Below, one piece after another: positions 1-9,196 of a stretch of DNA of 64,000 nt. Source of the stretch: RHLJ01 sp048058975 (lineage in GTDB: Bacteria > Bacteroidota > Rhodothermia > Balneolales > Balneolaceae). The translations under genes and the position numbers were made by a program. Location: contig JBLLNP010000015.1 in NCBI GenBank assembly GCA_048058975.1, positions 31,078-95,077 on the forward strand. The letters are read 5' to 3'. The notes under the pieces were generated by a model. That model was not told where the DNA came from, did no database searches, and was given only the letters and a program-made list of their open reading frames with translations. Every line of letters begins with the position of its first letter. Within the stretch, counting starts at the first letter, position 1.

Positions 1-1
1 G

Positions 2-670
2 AAAACCGCGACTAAATATCGGGCTCGGTTTCTTTTTGAAACCAATGTAGGTGCAGGATTACCTGTAGTATCTACTGTAAGTGATTTGCTTAAAAGCGGT
101 GATCGCATTCACAAAATCCAGGCCGTACTTTCAGGCACTTTAAACTTCCTTTTCAATACCTATAATGGCACTGAAAAATTCAGTGAGGTGGTTAAGGAAG
201 CCAAAGCAGCCGGATATACGGAACCTGATCCTCGCCTTGATCTGAGTGGCAAAGACGTGATGCGTAAAATCCTGATTCTTGCAAGGGAAAGTGGTTATAA
301 GCTTGAACTCGATGATATTGATAATCAATCGTTTGTACCCGAAGAATGCATGAATACCGATTCTATCGAAGAGTTTTACGATAAGCTGGACGAGTTCGAT
401 GAGGTTTTCCAAAATCTTTATAGAAAAGCAGAATCGGAGGGTAAAAGAATCAAATATGTTGCTACGTTCGAAAATGGAAAAGCAAAAACCGGACTTGAAA
501 GTTTTGGCTCAGAACATCCTTTTTATGAACTTCATGGAAAAGACAACATCGTGCTATTTCAAACTATGCGTTACCCGGAACAACCCCTGGTTGTAAAAGG
601 AGCAGGAGCCGGAGCTGAAGTAACCGCTTCAGGTATTTTTGCAGATATCATGAGAATCACATCTATTTAG
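2..670 (+). CDS. thrA: Aspartokinase/homoserine dehydrogenase, C-terminal part (5' end outside window)
   Basis: The frame is open from base 2, so the gene begins upstream of the window; about 222 residues are visible. They match the catalytic and C-terminal part of homoserine dehydrogenase: the NVGAGLPVVSTV segment, SGTLNFLF, and EPDPRLDLSGKDVMRK, which carries the conserved acidic and lysine residues of the active site. The C-terminus (GAGAGAEVTASGIFADI) is typical of the fused aspartokinase-homoserine dehydrogenase I type, though the kinase half cannot be seen. It reduces aspartate semialdehyde to homoserine. The stop is 3 bases before thrB, consistent with a thrABC operon. Confidence 0.93.
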   Translation, partial: KTATKYRARFLFETNVGAGLPVVSTVSDLLKSGDRIHKIQAVLSGTLNFLFNTYNGTEKFSEVVKEAKAAGYTEPDPRLDLSGKDVMRKILILARESGYKLELDDIDNQSFVPEECMNTDSIEEFYDKLDEFDEVFQNLYRKAESEGKRIKYVATFENGKAKTGLESFGSEHPFYELHGKDNIVLFQTMRYPEQPLVVKGAGAGAEVTASGIFADIMRITSI

Positions 671-673
671 ATT

Positions 674-1606
674 ATGGATCAAATTAAAGTATTTGCCCCT
701 GCTACTGTAGCCAATGTAGGTTGTGGTTTTGATGTAATGGGATTCGCGATCGAGTCAATCGGTGATGAAATTAGCATAATGAAAACGGAAACTCCGGGGT
801 TAGAAATAACAGAAATTACTGGTTGTGATGGTCTTCCAACCGATCCGGCAAAAAATGTAGCTACGGTTGCTGTTCAGGCCCTGATAGATTCTTTGGATGA
901 AAAACCAGAGTTTGGATTTCAGTTTAAAATATATAAAAACGTAATGGCCGGAAGTGGTTTGGGTTCAAGTGCTTCCAGTTCTTCCGCTGCGGTTTTCGGA
1001 GTAAATGAATTACTAGGAAAACCCTTCACTAAAAAGGAGTTAGTCCGATTCGCGATGGAAGGTGAAAAAGCGGCATCGGGGCTTCCTCATGCAGATAATG
1101 TAGCCCCTTCCCTGCTTGGTGGATTTACCCTGGTTCGCAGTTATAATCCTTTGGATGTAATTGAGCTCGATTACCCGGAAGAGCTATATGCCACAGTCGT
1201 TCATCCTCAAATTGAGGTGAAGACTTCAGACTCTAAAAAAATCCTGAAACGTGAAATCTCACTTAAAGACGCTATTACCCAATGGGGAAACGTGGGCGGA
1301 TTGGTATCAGGGCTTGCAAAAGGTGATTACAACTTAATCGGGCGATCACTGGAAGATGTGATCGCAGAACCGGTACGCTCTATGTTAATTCCACTATTCA
1401 ATGAAGCCAAACAAACCGCATTAAATGAAGGTGCTTTAGGATGTAGTATTTCTGGTTCCGGCCCTTCGATTTTTGCCTTATCTAAATTTAAAAATACTGC
1501 CAAAAAGGTTGGAGAAGCCTTTAAAACCTTGTATCAATCCAATGATATTGAAGTGAATGTATATGTATCCAACATCAATCCAATTGGCGCACAGGTAATC
1601 AAATGA
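674..1606 (+). CDS. thrB: Homoserine kinase
   Basis: GHMP-family kinase of 310 residues, normal for ThrB; phosphorylates homoserine with ATP. Motif 1 (PATVANVGCGFD, residues 9-20), the glycine/serine-rich phosphate loop (GSGLGSSASSSS, about residues 93-104) and motif 3 (GCSISGSGPSIFAL, about residues 258-271) are all present. The ATG lies 3 bases after the thrA stop, and the stop overlaps the thrC start in an ATGA arrangement, so translational coupling is likely. Confidence 0.95.
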   Translation: MDQIKVFAPATVANVGCGFDVMGFAIESIGDEISIMKTETPGLEITEITGCDGLPTDPAKNVATVAVQALIDSLDEKPEFGFQFKIYKNVMAGSGLGSSASSSSAAVFGVNELLGKPFTKKELVRFAMEGEKAASGLPHADNVAPSLLGGFTLVRSYNPLDVIELDYPEELYATVVHPQIEVKTSDSKKILKREISLKDAITQWGNVGGLVSGLAKGDYNLIGRSLEDVIAEPVRSMLIPLFNEAKQTALNEGALGCSISGSGPSIFALSKFKNTAKKVGEAFKTLYQSNDIEVNVYVSNINPIGAQVIK

Positions 1607-2898
1607 ATTATTATAGTACTAACGGTAAGGTTGAACCTGTTTCGTTTAAAGAAGCCATTTTTAAAGGATTACCAGACGATAACGGCTTATTTATGCCGGA
1701 AACGATTCCTGCCCTCTCTTCTTCTTTTTTTGAGGGGATTTCGAATCTTACTTTACCTGAAATTGGTTTTGAAGTTATTAAGCCTTTCGTTGATGGAGAA
1801 ATCCCGGACGATGAACTTAGAACTCTGATTGAAGATGTTTTAAGTTTTGAGATTCCTCTTAAAAAAATTAAAGAGGGAGTGTATTCCCTTGAACTTTTTC
1901 ATGGGCCTACATTGGCTTTTAAAGATGTTGGAGCTCGATTTCTGGCTCGTTCATTGAGTTATTTCACAAGAAAAGAAGAAAAGAAGCTGACCGTGCTAGT
2001 AGCTACATCCGGTGACACAGGAAGCGCGGTTGCCAATGGTTTTTATAATGTCCCAAATATTGATGTAATCATTCTCTACCCTTCCGGAAAGGTTAGCGCG
2101 TTTCAGGAACAACAAATGACTACTCTGGGCGGAAACATCACCGCTCTTGAAATTGACGGAACCTTTGATGATTGCCAGAAACTAGTGAAAGAAGCATTTC
2201 TTGATGAGGAATTGAAAACGGCCTTAAACCTGACCTCTGCTAATTCTATCAACATGGCGAGGTTATTACCACAAAGTGTGTACTATTTTTATGCGTGGGC
2301 ACAGCTTTCTGAAGAAGAAAAAAAGAATGTTATTTTCTCGGTTCCAAGCGGTAATTATGGCAATCTTTCGGCAGGATTAATCGCTCAGCGAATGGGACTT
2401 CCGATCAAACATTTCCTGGCTTGTTCGAATGCAAATGATACTGTTCCTCTGTATTTATGGAACGGAAAATTTGAACCCAGGCCTAGTGTAGCCACTATTT
2501 CAAACGCTATGGATGTAGGAAATCCGAGCAATTTTGTCCGTATGCTGGATTTGTTTGCAGGGAGTCATTCCAGAATGATAGAATCGATAACAGGCTACTC
2601 CTACACCGACGAGAGTACGCGTAATACCATCCAAAAAGTATATGCTCTTACCGGGTATGTGTTAGATCCGCACGGAGCTGTTGGATATATGGGATTAACG
2701 GATTATATGAATTCGAACCAGGGAACAGGAATTGTACTTGAAACAGCCCATCCGGTGAAATTCAATCAAACCGTTGAAGAAGAAATTGGTATGACAGTGG
2801 CTCTGCCCACTCATGTTCAGTCAACCCAACTTCAGAAAAAAAGTATTTCATTTTCTGCTGATTTTGTAGATTTTAAGACGTTTTTATCAGGTGACTAA
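1603..2898 (+). CDS. thrC: Threonine synthase
   Basis: PLP-dependent fold-type II enzyme of 431 residues that converts O-phosphohomoserine to threonine. The N-terminal YYSTNGK start, the PLP-lysine segment (HGPTLAFKD, Lys about residue 107), the phosphate-binding SGDTGSAVANGF loop and GNPSNFVR are characteristic. It overlaps thrB by 4 bases. The stop is 8 bases before a sensor kinase on the same strand, so the transcript may continue past the biosynthetic genes. Confidence 0.95.
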   Translation: MNYYSTNGKVEPVSFKEAIFKGLPDDNGLFMPETIPALSSSFFEGISNLTLPEIGFEVIKPFVDGEIPDDELRTLIEDVLSFEIPLKKIKEGVYSLELFHGPTLAFKDVGARFLARSLSYFTRKEEKKLTVLVATSGDTGSAVANGFYNVPNIDVIILYPSGKVSAFQEQQMTTLGGNITALEIDGTFDDCQKLVKEAFLDEELKTALNLTSANSINMARLLPQSVYYFYAWAQLSEEEKKNVIFSVPSGNYGNLSAGLIAQRMGLPIKHFLACSNANDTVPLYLWNGKFEPRPSVATISNAMDVGNPSNFVRMLDLFAGSHSRMIESITGYSYTDESTRNTIQKVYALTGYVLDPHGAVGYMGLTDYMNSNQGTGIVLETAHPVKFNQTVEEEIGMTVALPTHVQSTQLQKKSISFSADFVDFKTFLSGD

Positions 2899-2906
2899 CT
2901 TCTCTT

Positions 2907-3824
2907 ATGAAATTATCCGGGATTCTGGATTTTAAAACTCCATTAGTGGTAGCAGTGTTTTCTGTTATTATCTCGGAAATGATATATCTATCAATCGCTT
3001 ATTTCATTCTGGATAATGTTGACATATCCGGGATAATATTTTCATTTATTATACCGGCTGTCATCTCCTATCCGATTGCAAATACAAAGCAAAAGCAAAT
3101 CAAAAAAATAAATGAACAAAAAGAAGAGCTGGAGCACCTGAACAAAATCAACAAACGTTTGTTTTCCACTATTGCACATGATATCCGCAGCCCTATTGCC
3201 AGTGCATCAATGTTGATTGATCTAACACTTTCGGATACTCTTTCTCCTGAAGAAAGCAAAGAACAATTAGAAGATGTCTCTTCAAATATTACCGTTCTAC
3301 TTGCTTTTCTTGATGACCTTTTGGTTTGGAGCAAAAAACAGATTGAAAAAGAACCACTTAAGCCTGAGTTGTTCTCTACGGAAGAACTATTGCTCCAACA
3401 TGTTGAGCTTTATCGCAAAATCATTTCCCAAAAAGGAATAAACCTCAAATTGGGAAACATCGACTCTTCTCTTTTTATTGATAAAGGCAGTTATTCTTTT
3501 GTAATCCGAAATCTGCTTCACAATGCCATTAAATACACTCCTGAAAATGGTTTTATTGAAATCTCTGTTGATGAAGAAGAGCAATTTATACGAACGGTAA
3601 TAAAAGATACCGGTATTGGAATGCCGGAAAAAAAGGTCGAGAGCATTCTTAGTAAGAAAGATTATTCCTCTTCTGAAGGTACCAAAAATGAAAAAGGAAC
3701 AGGTTTTGGTTTAAAAACCGCTATCGAATATTTAGAAGAACAAAATGCACGAATAGAGATAGAATCCAGTTTGAATAAAGGAACAAAGGTTTCTGTTCTT
3801 GTACCAAAAACCTTTCATAATTGA
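2907..3824 (+). CDS. Sensor histidine kinase, small membrane type
   Basis: 305 residues. Two hydrophobic helices span about residues 13-58 with almost no periplasmic loop, followed by a short coiled coil (about 60-85). The HisKA dimerisation helix follows (TIAHDIRSPIASA, phospho-acceptor His91), then a complete HATPase: NLLHNAIKYT (N box), DTGIGMPEKK (G1) and GTGFGLK (G2). No PAS or other sensory domain is visible and no response regulator is adjacent, so the signal and partner are unknown. It starts 8 bases after thrC. Its TGA overlaps the TTG start of the methyltransferase gene. Confidence 0.85.
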   Translation: MKLSGILDFKTPLVVAVFSVIISEMIYLSIAYFILDNVDISGIIFSFIIPAVISYPIANTKQKQIKKINEQKEELEHLNKINKRLFSTIAHDIRSPIASASMLIDLTLSDTLSPEESKEQLEDVSSNITVLLAFLDDLLVWSKKQIEKEPLKPELFSTEELLLQHVELYRKIISQKGINLKLGNIDSSLFIDKGSYSFVIRNLLHNAIKYTPENGFIEISVDEEEQFIRTVIKDTGIGMPEKKVESILSKKDYSSSEGTKNEKGTGFGLKTAIEYLEEQNARIEIESSLNKGTKVSVLVPKTFHN

Positions 3825-4429
3825 AAGTAAATACAAATACCTGGAATCGGATCCGATACACCTTTTATCGTCCTTTTTATGATTTCGTAGCGGTTTACTT
3901 TCGATCCTTCAGAAAACAATCCATTGAATCGTTAAACCTTAAACCGGAAGATAAAATCCTGGTTTTAGGAGCTGGAACCGGGTTAGATTTTGAGTTTCTG
4001 ACCAATCAAGAACAAGTCTATGCTATCGATATTACCCCGGCGATGATTGATGAGCTTAAAAAAAGAGCCGATTCTCATGGAATGAACATACATGCAAAAG
4101 TAATGGATGGCAGTAATCTTGATTATGAGGATAATTATTTCGATGCGGTAATTCTTCACTTAATTGTAGCTGTAATCCCCGATCCTGTCGGCTGCTTAAA
4201 AGAAACTGAGCGGGTACTTAAACCAGGTGGAAGATTTACCATTATGGACAAGTTTTTACCTCCGGGCACTAAGCCCGGAATTCTTCGAATATTGCTAAAT
4301 CCTCTTGCTAACTTTATCGCTACAAACCTGAATCGTGATATTGATGAGTTACTTTCTCATACCAATCTTTACAAAGAAACGGATAAAAAACTCAGGTCTA
4401 TTTTCAGACTAATCACCGGGAAGAAATAA
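3821..4429 (+). CDS. Class I SAM-dependent methyltransferase (UbiE/phospholipid-type)
   Basis: 202 residues with a Rossmann methyltransferase fold: motif I VLGAGTGLDFEF (about residues 48-59), acidic AIDITPAM, and LKPGGRFTIMDKFLPPG near the end. The WNRIRYTFYRPFYD N-terminus and this overall pattern resemble phosphatidylethanolamine N-methyltransferase and UbiE relatives; the substrate cannot be fixed from sequence. It uses a TTG start (bases 3821-3823) nested in the TGA stop of the upstream kinase, so the two are probably coupled. Confidence 0.8.
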   Translation: MKVNTNTWNRIRYTFYRPFYDFVAVYFRSFRKQSIESLNLKPEDKILVLGAGTGLDFEFLTNQEQVYAIDITPAMIDELKKRADSHGMNIHAKVMDGSNLDYEDNYFDAVILHLIVAVIPDPVGCLKETERVLKPGGRFTIMDKFLPPGTKPGILRILLNPLANFIATNLNRDIDELLSHTNLYKETDKKLRSIFRLITGKK

Positions 4430-4527
4430 TAACTTTAGAGAATCATCTCTTCTCATATGCTTTTTTATTCCTGGGAATTAATATTCCAAAAAAGAAAGCC
4501 TATATTAACCAAGCTTTAGGTTTTAAT

Positions 4528-4534
4528 TAGGAGG
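4528..4534 (+). promoter_or_regulatory. Strong Shine-Dalgarno before the second kinase
   Basis: TAGGAGG lies 6 bases upstream of the ATG at 4541. It is one of the few consensus ribosome binding sites in the window and fixes the start of the downstream kinase. Confidence 0.6.
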
Positions 4535-4540
4535 ACATTA

Positions 4541-5758
4541 ATGGATGAGGATTCAGGGTCTCAGGAAATACAATCCTGGGAGCCAACATCTGTAATAAAA
4601 GAACGGATAATTGACCGATCTTTAGTTATTGCACTTGCACTGGCTTCTGTTGCATTTATACTTGGTTCAATCGTATCTCCTACTTATGCATTTTCACCCG
4701 GCTTTTATTTCGATATTCTTTGCATTGTCGGCTTAATTATTGTTGTACTTTTGCGTTTTCGTATTGGCTTATCATTTAAAATCTGGTATGTAATTGCGTT
4801 TGTGTACTGCTTGTTTATATCCAGTCTTTTACAATATGGAACGGTATCAACACAACTGCCACTCTCCGTTTTAGTTCCTTTTATAGCTGCTCTGGCCTTT
4901 AATTTCAGAACCTCTCTTATTGTACTTGTTTGGGTTACCATTTCATTTGGTATTGTTGCCTTTTTGTACACCAGTGGATTGATTGAATCCAGAATTGAAA
5001 ACCCTTTGAATAACTTAGTTACTCTATGGGTTAGCACTATTGTTGTTTTTGTAGTAGCAAGCTCAGTTGTGATTTTATTGATGAATCGTTACAACGAAGA
5101 AATGAATACGATCGTAAAAAAACTCAAAAAGAGAGATAAAGAGCTTGTCGGGCATTTAGAGGAAAAAAACGTAATGATCCAGGATATTCATCATAGAGTA
5201 AAAAATAATCTGGCTGTTGTTTCGGGACTATTGGAGCTCCAGATGTTAAGTATTGAAGACCCCGAACTTCAAAGAACTATGCAGAAGAGTGTAAACAGGA
5301 TTCTTTCTATTGCCAAGGTTCATGAAAAACTTTACCAGTCAGAAGACTTTAATAAAATCCCATTTAAAGAATATGTAGATGATCTTACAACGGTAATTCT
5401 TGATTCTATGAATTCGGAAAGGTTAAATATACAGTTCGAAAGCCAGATCGAGGCTAATTTTTTAAGCGTAAATAAAGGTGTGCCTCTTGGTATTATTTTC
5501 AATGAACTGATTACAAATTCTATTAAATATGGTTTTAGTGCAGACAAGAACAACCAAATTAAAATTACAGTAGCAGAAAAAGAAGGCTTGGTCCACACAA
5601 CTTATGAGGACAATGGTGTAGGAATTGAAAACTTTGAAGAGGCCAGTTCAAAAAGTCTAGGCTTTTCCATTATTGGCTCCTTACTGGCACAAATGAAAGC
5701 TGAGTATAAGTATGATACTGAAAACGGGTTTAAACTAAGCTTTTCTTTCGCACCCTGA
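4541..5758 (+). CDS. Membrane sensor histidine kinase, HisKA_2 family
   Basis: 405 residues. About six hydrophobic helices lie between residues 28 and 183, then a linker helix. The phospho-acceptor motif DIHHRVKNNL (about residues 215-224) is diagnostic of the HisKA_2 dimerisation domain rather than classical HisKA. The HATPase carries FNELITNSIKYGF, DNGVGI and a LGFSIIGSLL end. Kinases of this class often signal to response regulators of general stress or light pathways; none is encoded nearby. The start is supported by a consensus ribosome binding site. It is convergent with the downstream GNAT/ATP-grasp gene. Confidence 0.88.
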   Translation: MDEDSGSQEIQSWEPTSVIKERIIDRSLVIALALASVAFILGSIVSPTYAFSPGFYFDILCIVGLIIVVLLRFRIGLSFKIWYVIAFVYCLFISSLLQYGTVSTQLPLSVLVPFIAALAFNFRTSLIVLVWVTISFGIVAFLYTSGLIESRIENPLNNLVTLWVSTIVVFVVASSVVILLMNRYNEEMNTIVKKLKKRDKELVGHLEEKNVMIQDIHHRVKNNLAVVSGLLELQMLSIEDPELQRTMQKSVNRILSIAKVHEKLYQSEDFNKIPFKEYVDDLTTVILDSMNSERLNIQFESQIEANFLSVNKGVPLGIIFNELITNSIKYGFSADKNNQIKITVAEKEGLVHTTYEDNGVGIENFEEASSKSLGFSIIGSLLAQMKAEYKYDTENGFKLSFSFAP

Positions 5759-5777
5759 GGTAAGAAAAGGCACTGCG

Positions 5778-7742
5778 TTAATCGGGATCTACACTAACAA
5801 ACCGAGCCAGGTTTCGTGACATCTCAATCCGGTTTATAAAAGACTCCATTATTCTGGCATATAGTTCTTTCCCCATCATTTTGTCTTCTATTCCAGCGTC
5901 AATATTTGGGTTATCATTCACCTCTATTACAAATACTTTTCCATTTATCTCCTTTAAATCAACACCATACAAACCATCACCCATTAATGAAGCAGCCTTA
6001 AGTGCAGTTTCAAGTACCTTCCTTGGAACTTCTGAAAGCAGAACCGTTTCGAAGTCTCCGGATGGATCCTTTTCTTTGCTCTTCCAGTCATAAATTTGCC
6101 AATGACCTTTTGCCATAAAGTATTTGCAAGCAAACAAAGGACTATTATCTAGAACACCAATCCTCCAATCAAATTCGGAGGGCAAAAAAGCCTGCCCGAT
6201 AATTAAATCTGATGTTTTAAACAAAGCTCTAAGCTGGTAATCAAGTTCCTCTTTAGTATTTACCTTTATCACACCTTTTGAAAATGCACTGTCTGGCTGT
6301 TTTAAAATCATAGGCAACTGTACGCTATCAAGCTCTTTACGATCTAATTTACTCTTAAAAAAAACTCTCGTATCAGGTGTGTTAATTTTATTCAGCCTAA
6401 GGCGTTCATTCAGATATATTTTATTCGAGCATCTTAAAATAGACCACGGATCGTCTATAACAACCAAACCTTCCGCGTATGCCTTTCTCGAAAATTGATA
6501 GGTGTACCCGTTTACATCGGTGGTTTCTCTAATGAATAAAGCGTCGAATTCAGAGATCCTGTTTAAATCGTCTTTCCCGATAAATTCGGTGTAGAAATCC
6601 AGCTTCTCAGCTACTTCTTTAAAGATTTTGAGAGCTTTTTTATTCGATGGAGGTTGTTTTTCATCCCTGTTCACCAATATTGCAAGATCGTATTTATAGG
6701 GTTTAAGCCTTCTCCGGTAAAAGCGCTGCGTTTTAAAATACCTTTGAGCAAACGCCTCTACTTGTTCTCTTTGATCAATCGGTATTCTGTCGATTCGCAA
6801 CGGTATAAGCTTCTTTACATACCAATGCGATCTTTTATGAAAATGAACCCTCATTAGAGGGGCTTCAAATAAGTGGTATAATTTTTGGGCGATAATCTGA
6901 AAAGAAGAGTCTGCCACTTGCCCGAAAAAAATGTCCAGAGTCATTTTATTCTCAGGAATTTTTCTGAATGCGTACTGTATGGATTCATTTATATCATCTG
7001 TAACCGACATAATAATGCTTGCATCATTCATATCTCTTATTGTGGTTACCGTTGGAAATGCCCTGTGTTCTCTAGCTGAGGCAAGCAGAGAGACATAATA
7101 TCCAATACTTTGATAGGCGTATGAAGTACAAAGATTAAACACTCTTAAATTCTTTCTGGCGAAATAATCTACTTTTGATGTGTACTCTTTTGCGGAGACC
7201 ATCGTAGCGTTTTCAATACTAAAAGGCACATTTTTTGGAGTATCAGTAACTATAATATTAGTTGCCTTTACAGCCTCAGAATATTCGTGCAGCTCGAAGG
7301 TCATTCTTAGCGCATCTCTTCCCTCTTCATAATAGTCTTTAATAAGCTCTTTACTGTGATATCCGCGATTATTGTACCATGCAATTAACTTCCTGTTTTC
7401 AGCATCCGCTTCAAGGGAAATCCGATCATATCCTTCCGAAAGCGCTACATGCTCTATATGTTTCAGAAGCAGGCTTCCTATTCCATTGCTTTGATATTCG
7501 GGCAGAATAGAAATCGAAAATATCCTAAGAGTGTGCTTATACCGGTGAATAATGGCGCTTCCGGCAGCCACCTTTTTTTTGTGATGTAGTATTTCGGCAA
7601 AGAAAACTTTCTGAAAAGGGCTATTCAGGCTTAGTTGAAGAGAACGTCTGGAACTTTGTTGAAAGGGCTCAAAAGAAGATTTTTCAATAGTTAGCAGAAG
7701 GTCTAAATCGTTCGCCTTAGACTCTCTTATGGTAATGTTCAT
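5778..7742 (-). CDS. GNAT acetyltransferase fused to RimK-like ATP-grasp ligase
   Basis: 654 residues with two enzymatic parts. Residues 1-150 form a GNAT N-acetyltransferase (motif A ILPEYQSNGIGSLLLKH). A central region of about 170-400 looks like the RimK-like ATP-grasp N-terminal (RLAN) domain. Residues 410-640 form an ATP-grasp ligase: PMILKQPDSAFSKGVIKV for nucleotide binding and VIEVNDNPNID for the magnesium site. RimK relatives join amino acids to carboxylates, usually glutamate to a peptide or protein. The substrate here is unknown, and the fusion implies that acetylation and ligation act on the same or linked molecules. It stands alone, with a divergent esterase gene upstream. Confidence 0.85.
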   Translation of the reverse strand: MNITIRESKANDLDLLLTIEKSSFEPFQQSSRRSLQLSLNSPFQKVFFAEILHHKKKVAAGSAIIHRYKHTLRIFSISILPEYQSNGIGSLLLKHIEHVALSEGYDRISLEADAENRKLIAWYNNRGYHSKELIKDYYEEGRDALRMTFELHEYSEAVKATNIIVTDTPKNVPFSIENATMVSAKEYTSKVDYFARKNLRVFNLCTSYAYQSIGYYVSLLASAREHRAFPTVTTIRDMNDASIIMSVTDDINESIQYAFRKIPENKMTLDIFFGQVADSSFQIIAQKLYHLFEAPLMRVHFHKRSHWYVKKLIPLRIDRIPIDQREQVEAFAQRYFKTQRFYRRRLKPYKYDLAILVNRDEKQPPSNKKALKIFKEVAEKLDFYTEFIGKDDLNRISEFDALFIRETTDVNGYTYQFSRKAYAEGLVVIDDPWSILRCSNKIYLNERLRLNKINTPDTRVFFKSKLDRKELDSVQLPMILKQPDSAFSKGVIKVNTKEELDYQLRALFKTSDLIIGQAFLPSEFDWRIGVLDNSPLFACKYFMAKGHWQIYDWKSKEKDPSGDFETVLLSEVPRKVLETALKAASLMGDGLYGVDLKEINGKVFVIEVNDNPNIDAGIEDKMMGKELYARIMESFINRIEMSRNLARFVSVDPD

Positions 7743-7807
7743 GTGTGGTTGAATTGATATCGGATAATACGATTAAAATCGATCTGAATAATCAATTCAC
7801 GTTTTCA

Positions 7808-7838
7808 AAAAAGAATTATTTATTCATTAATTCTTTTT
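7808..7838. promoter_or_regulatory. Perfect 11-bp inverted repeat in a divergent promoter region
   Basis: AAAAAGAATTA and its exact complement TAATTCTTTTT flank a 9-base loop, between the divergent starts at 7742 and 7882. It could be an operator or a bidirectional hairpin; the sequence alone does not decide. Confidence 0.4.
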
Positions 7839-7881
7839 GTTCTTTAAAATTCATATCCGGCCATAATTAATTACCACAATT

Positions 7882-8799
7882 ATGAAATGTTATCTGCCTC
7901 TGTCTCATCTTTTTTGCCTGTTACTGCTTTTAAGCTCGTTGAGCTGCACGTCTCCTGAGCGACTGGAAAGAGTTCCATATATCAGCGAAATAGCCGGAGA
8001 AGAACGCGATTTTTTTCTCTATCTGCCCAAAGGTTATGACTTAAATACAGGTAAAAAATGGCCTGTACTACTATTTCTTCATGGAAACGGAGAACGAGGA
8101 AATGGAAAAGAAGAACTCGACTTTTCGATGGTGCATGGGCCACTAATGGAAGTCTGGGTACAAAAAAGAAACCTTCCTTTCATTATCATTAATCCTCAAC
8201 TTCATATGTTTGGTTTGGATACCGTTGGAATTGATTACTTAACCTATCGAGACCCGGAGAATATCCCAAAACGTCTTAAAGAAGGTGTTCCGAACCGTGA
8301 ATCTGATTTCCCAACCCAAGGAGAAATGAACAGCACGGAGCATATAACGGAATTTAGTAAAGAGCTTTCTTACAGCGAATTTGGTTGGAATCGCGTGCAG
8401 CATGATTTAATTGGTATGCTTGATTACGTACTTGAAAACTACAGTGCAGATTCTTCCAGAGTTTATCTTTCCGGTTTAAGTTATGGTGGTTTTGGAACCT
8501 GGTATATGGGTAGCCATTACGCACATCGTTTTGCTGCGATTAATCCCGTTGTTGGGTGGGGACATCCTTCGCTGATGCCTGCTATTGCAGAAGCACAGCT
8601 TCCTGTCTGGGCGTTTGCAGGAGGGCGAGACAATGTAGTTGAAAAAGAATACTTCTTTGAAGGTTTGAATACTCTGGAAGAGCTTGGTCATTCTGAAGTT
8701 TTGTTTACCATTCACGAAGATATGGGGCATGATGCCTGGAAACGAATTTATGCAGGAGATGATATTTATAACTGGTTTCTTACACATCAAAAGAAGTAA
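7882..8799 (+). CDS. Lipoprotein alpha/beta-hydrolase (prolyl oligopeptidase/phospholipase-like)
   Basis: 305 residues. The signal peptide ends in a lipobox, LSSLSC (Cys22), so the protein is probably membrane anchored. The fold starts with RDFFLYLPKGYD and PVLLFLHGNGERG (oxyanion region). The nucleophile elbow is GLSYGGFGTW (Ser about residue 202), a late acid lies in the AGGRDNVV segment, and the catalytic His is in MGHDAW (about residue 279). This matches the putative esterase/phospholipase family seen in Bacteroidota, with unknown substrate. It opens a run of plus-strand accessory genes. Confidence 0.82.
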   Translation: MKCYLPLSHLFCLLLLLSSLSCTSPERLERVPYISEIAGEERDFFLYLPKGYDLNTGKKWPVLLFLHGNGERGNGKEELDFSMVHGPLMEVWVQKRNLPFIIINPQLHMFGLDTVGIDYLTYRDPENIPKRLKEGVPNRESDFPTQGEMNSTEHITEFSKELSYSEFGWNRVQHDLIGMLDYVLENYSADSSRVYLSGLSYGGFGTWYMGSHYAHRFAAINPVVGWGHPSLMPAIAEAQLPVWAFAGGRDNVVEKEYFFEGLNTLEELGHSEVLFTIHEDMGHDAWKRIYAGDDIYNWFLTHQKK

Positions 8800-8839
8800 T
8801 CCATCCGTCTACTATAATAACGAACTATTTTTATCCTGA

Positions 8840-9190
8840 ATGATGCGACCACAACTACTGGATTTTTATTCTTCAAAAAAAGAACCAATACAAAGTTGCC
8901 TTTTCGCGCTCAGGGATATTATCCTCGAATTCAGTCCTGAGATAACTGAAACTTTAAAATATGGCATGCCCTGCTTTGTATATAGGAAGAAACATTTTTG
9001 TTATTTGTGGACGGATAAGAAATCTGGATATCCATATATTTTGATTGTTGAAGGAAACAAAATACATCATCCCTCTTTAAGGCAAGGTGATCGTAAAAGA
9101 ATGAAAGAGTTTTTGGTGAAACCTAATGAGGATATCCCCGTTGCAGCTATCCATGAAGTTTTGAACCTTGCGTTAACCCACTATATCTGA
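8840..9190 (+). CDS. DUF1801 (YdhG-like) domain protein
   Basis: 116 residues. The LLDFYSSK start, ETLKYGMPCFVYRKKHFCYLW core and HPSLRQGDRKRMKEF segment match the DUF1801 family of small soluble proteins with no established biochemical activity. The stop lies 6 bases before the next gene. A second DUF1801 protein is encoded about 2.7 kb downstream in the same cluster. Confidence 0.8.
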   Translation: MMRPQLLDFYSSKKEPIQSCLFALRDIILEFSPEITETLKYGMPCFVYRKKHFCYLWTDKKSGYPYILIVEGNKIHHPSLRQGDRKRMKEFLVKPNEDIPVAAIHEVLNLALTHYI

Positions 9191-9196
9191 ACTACG

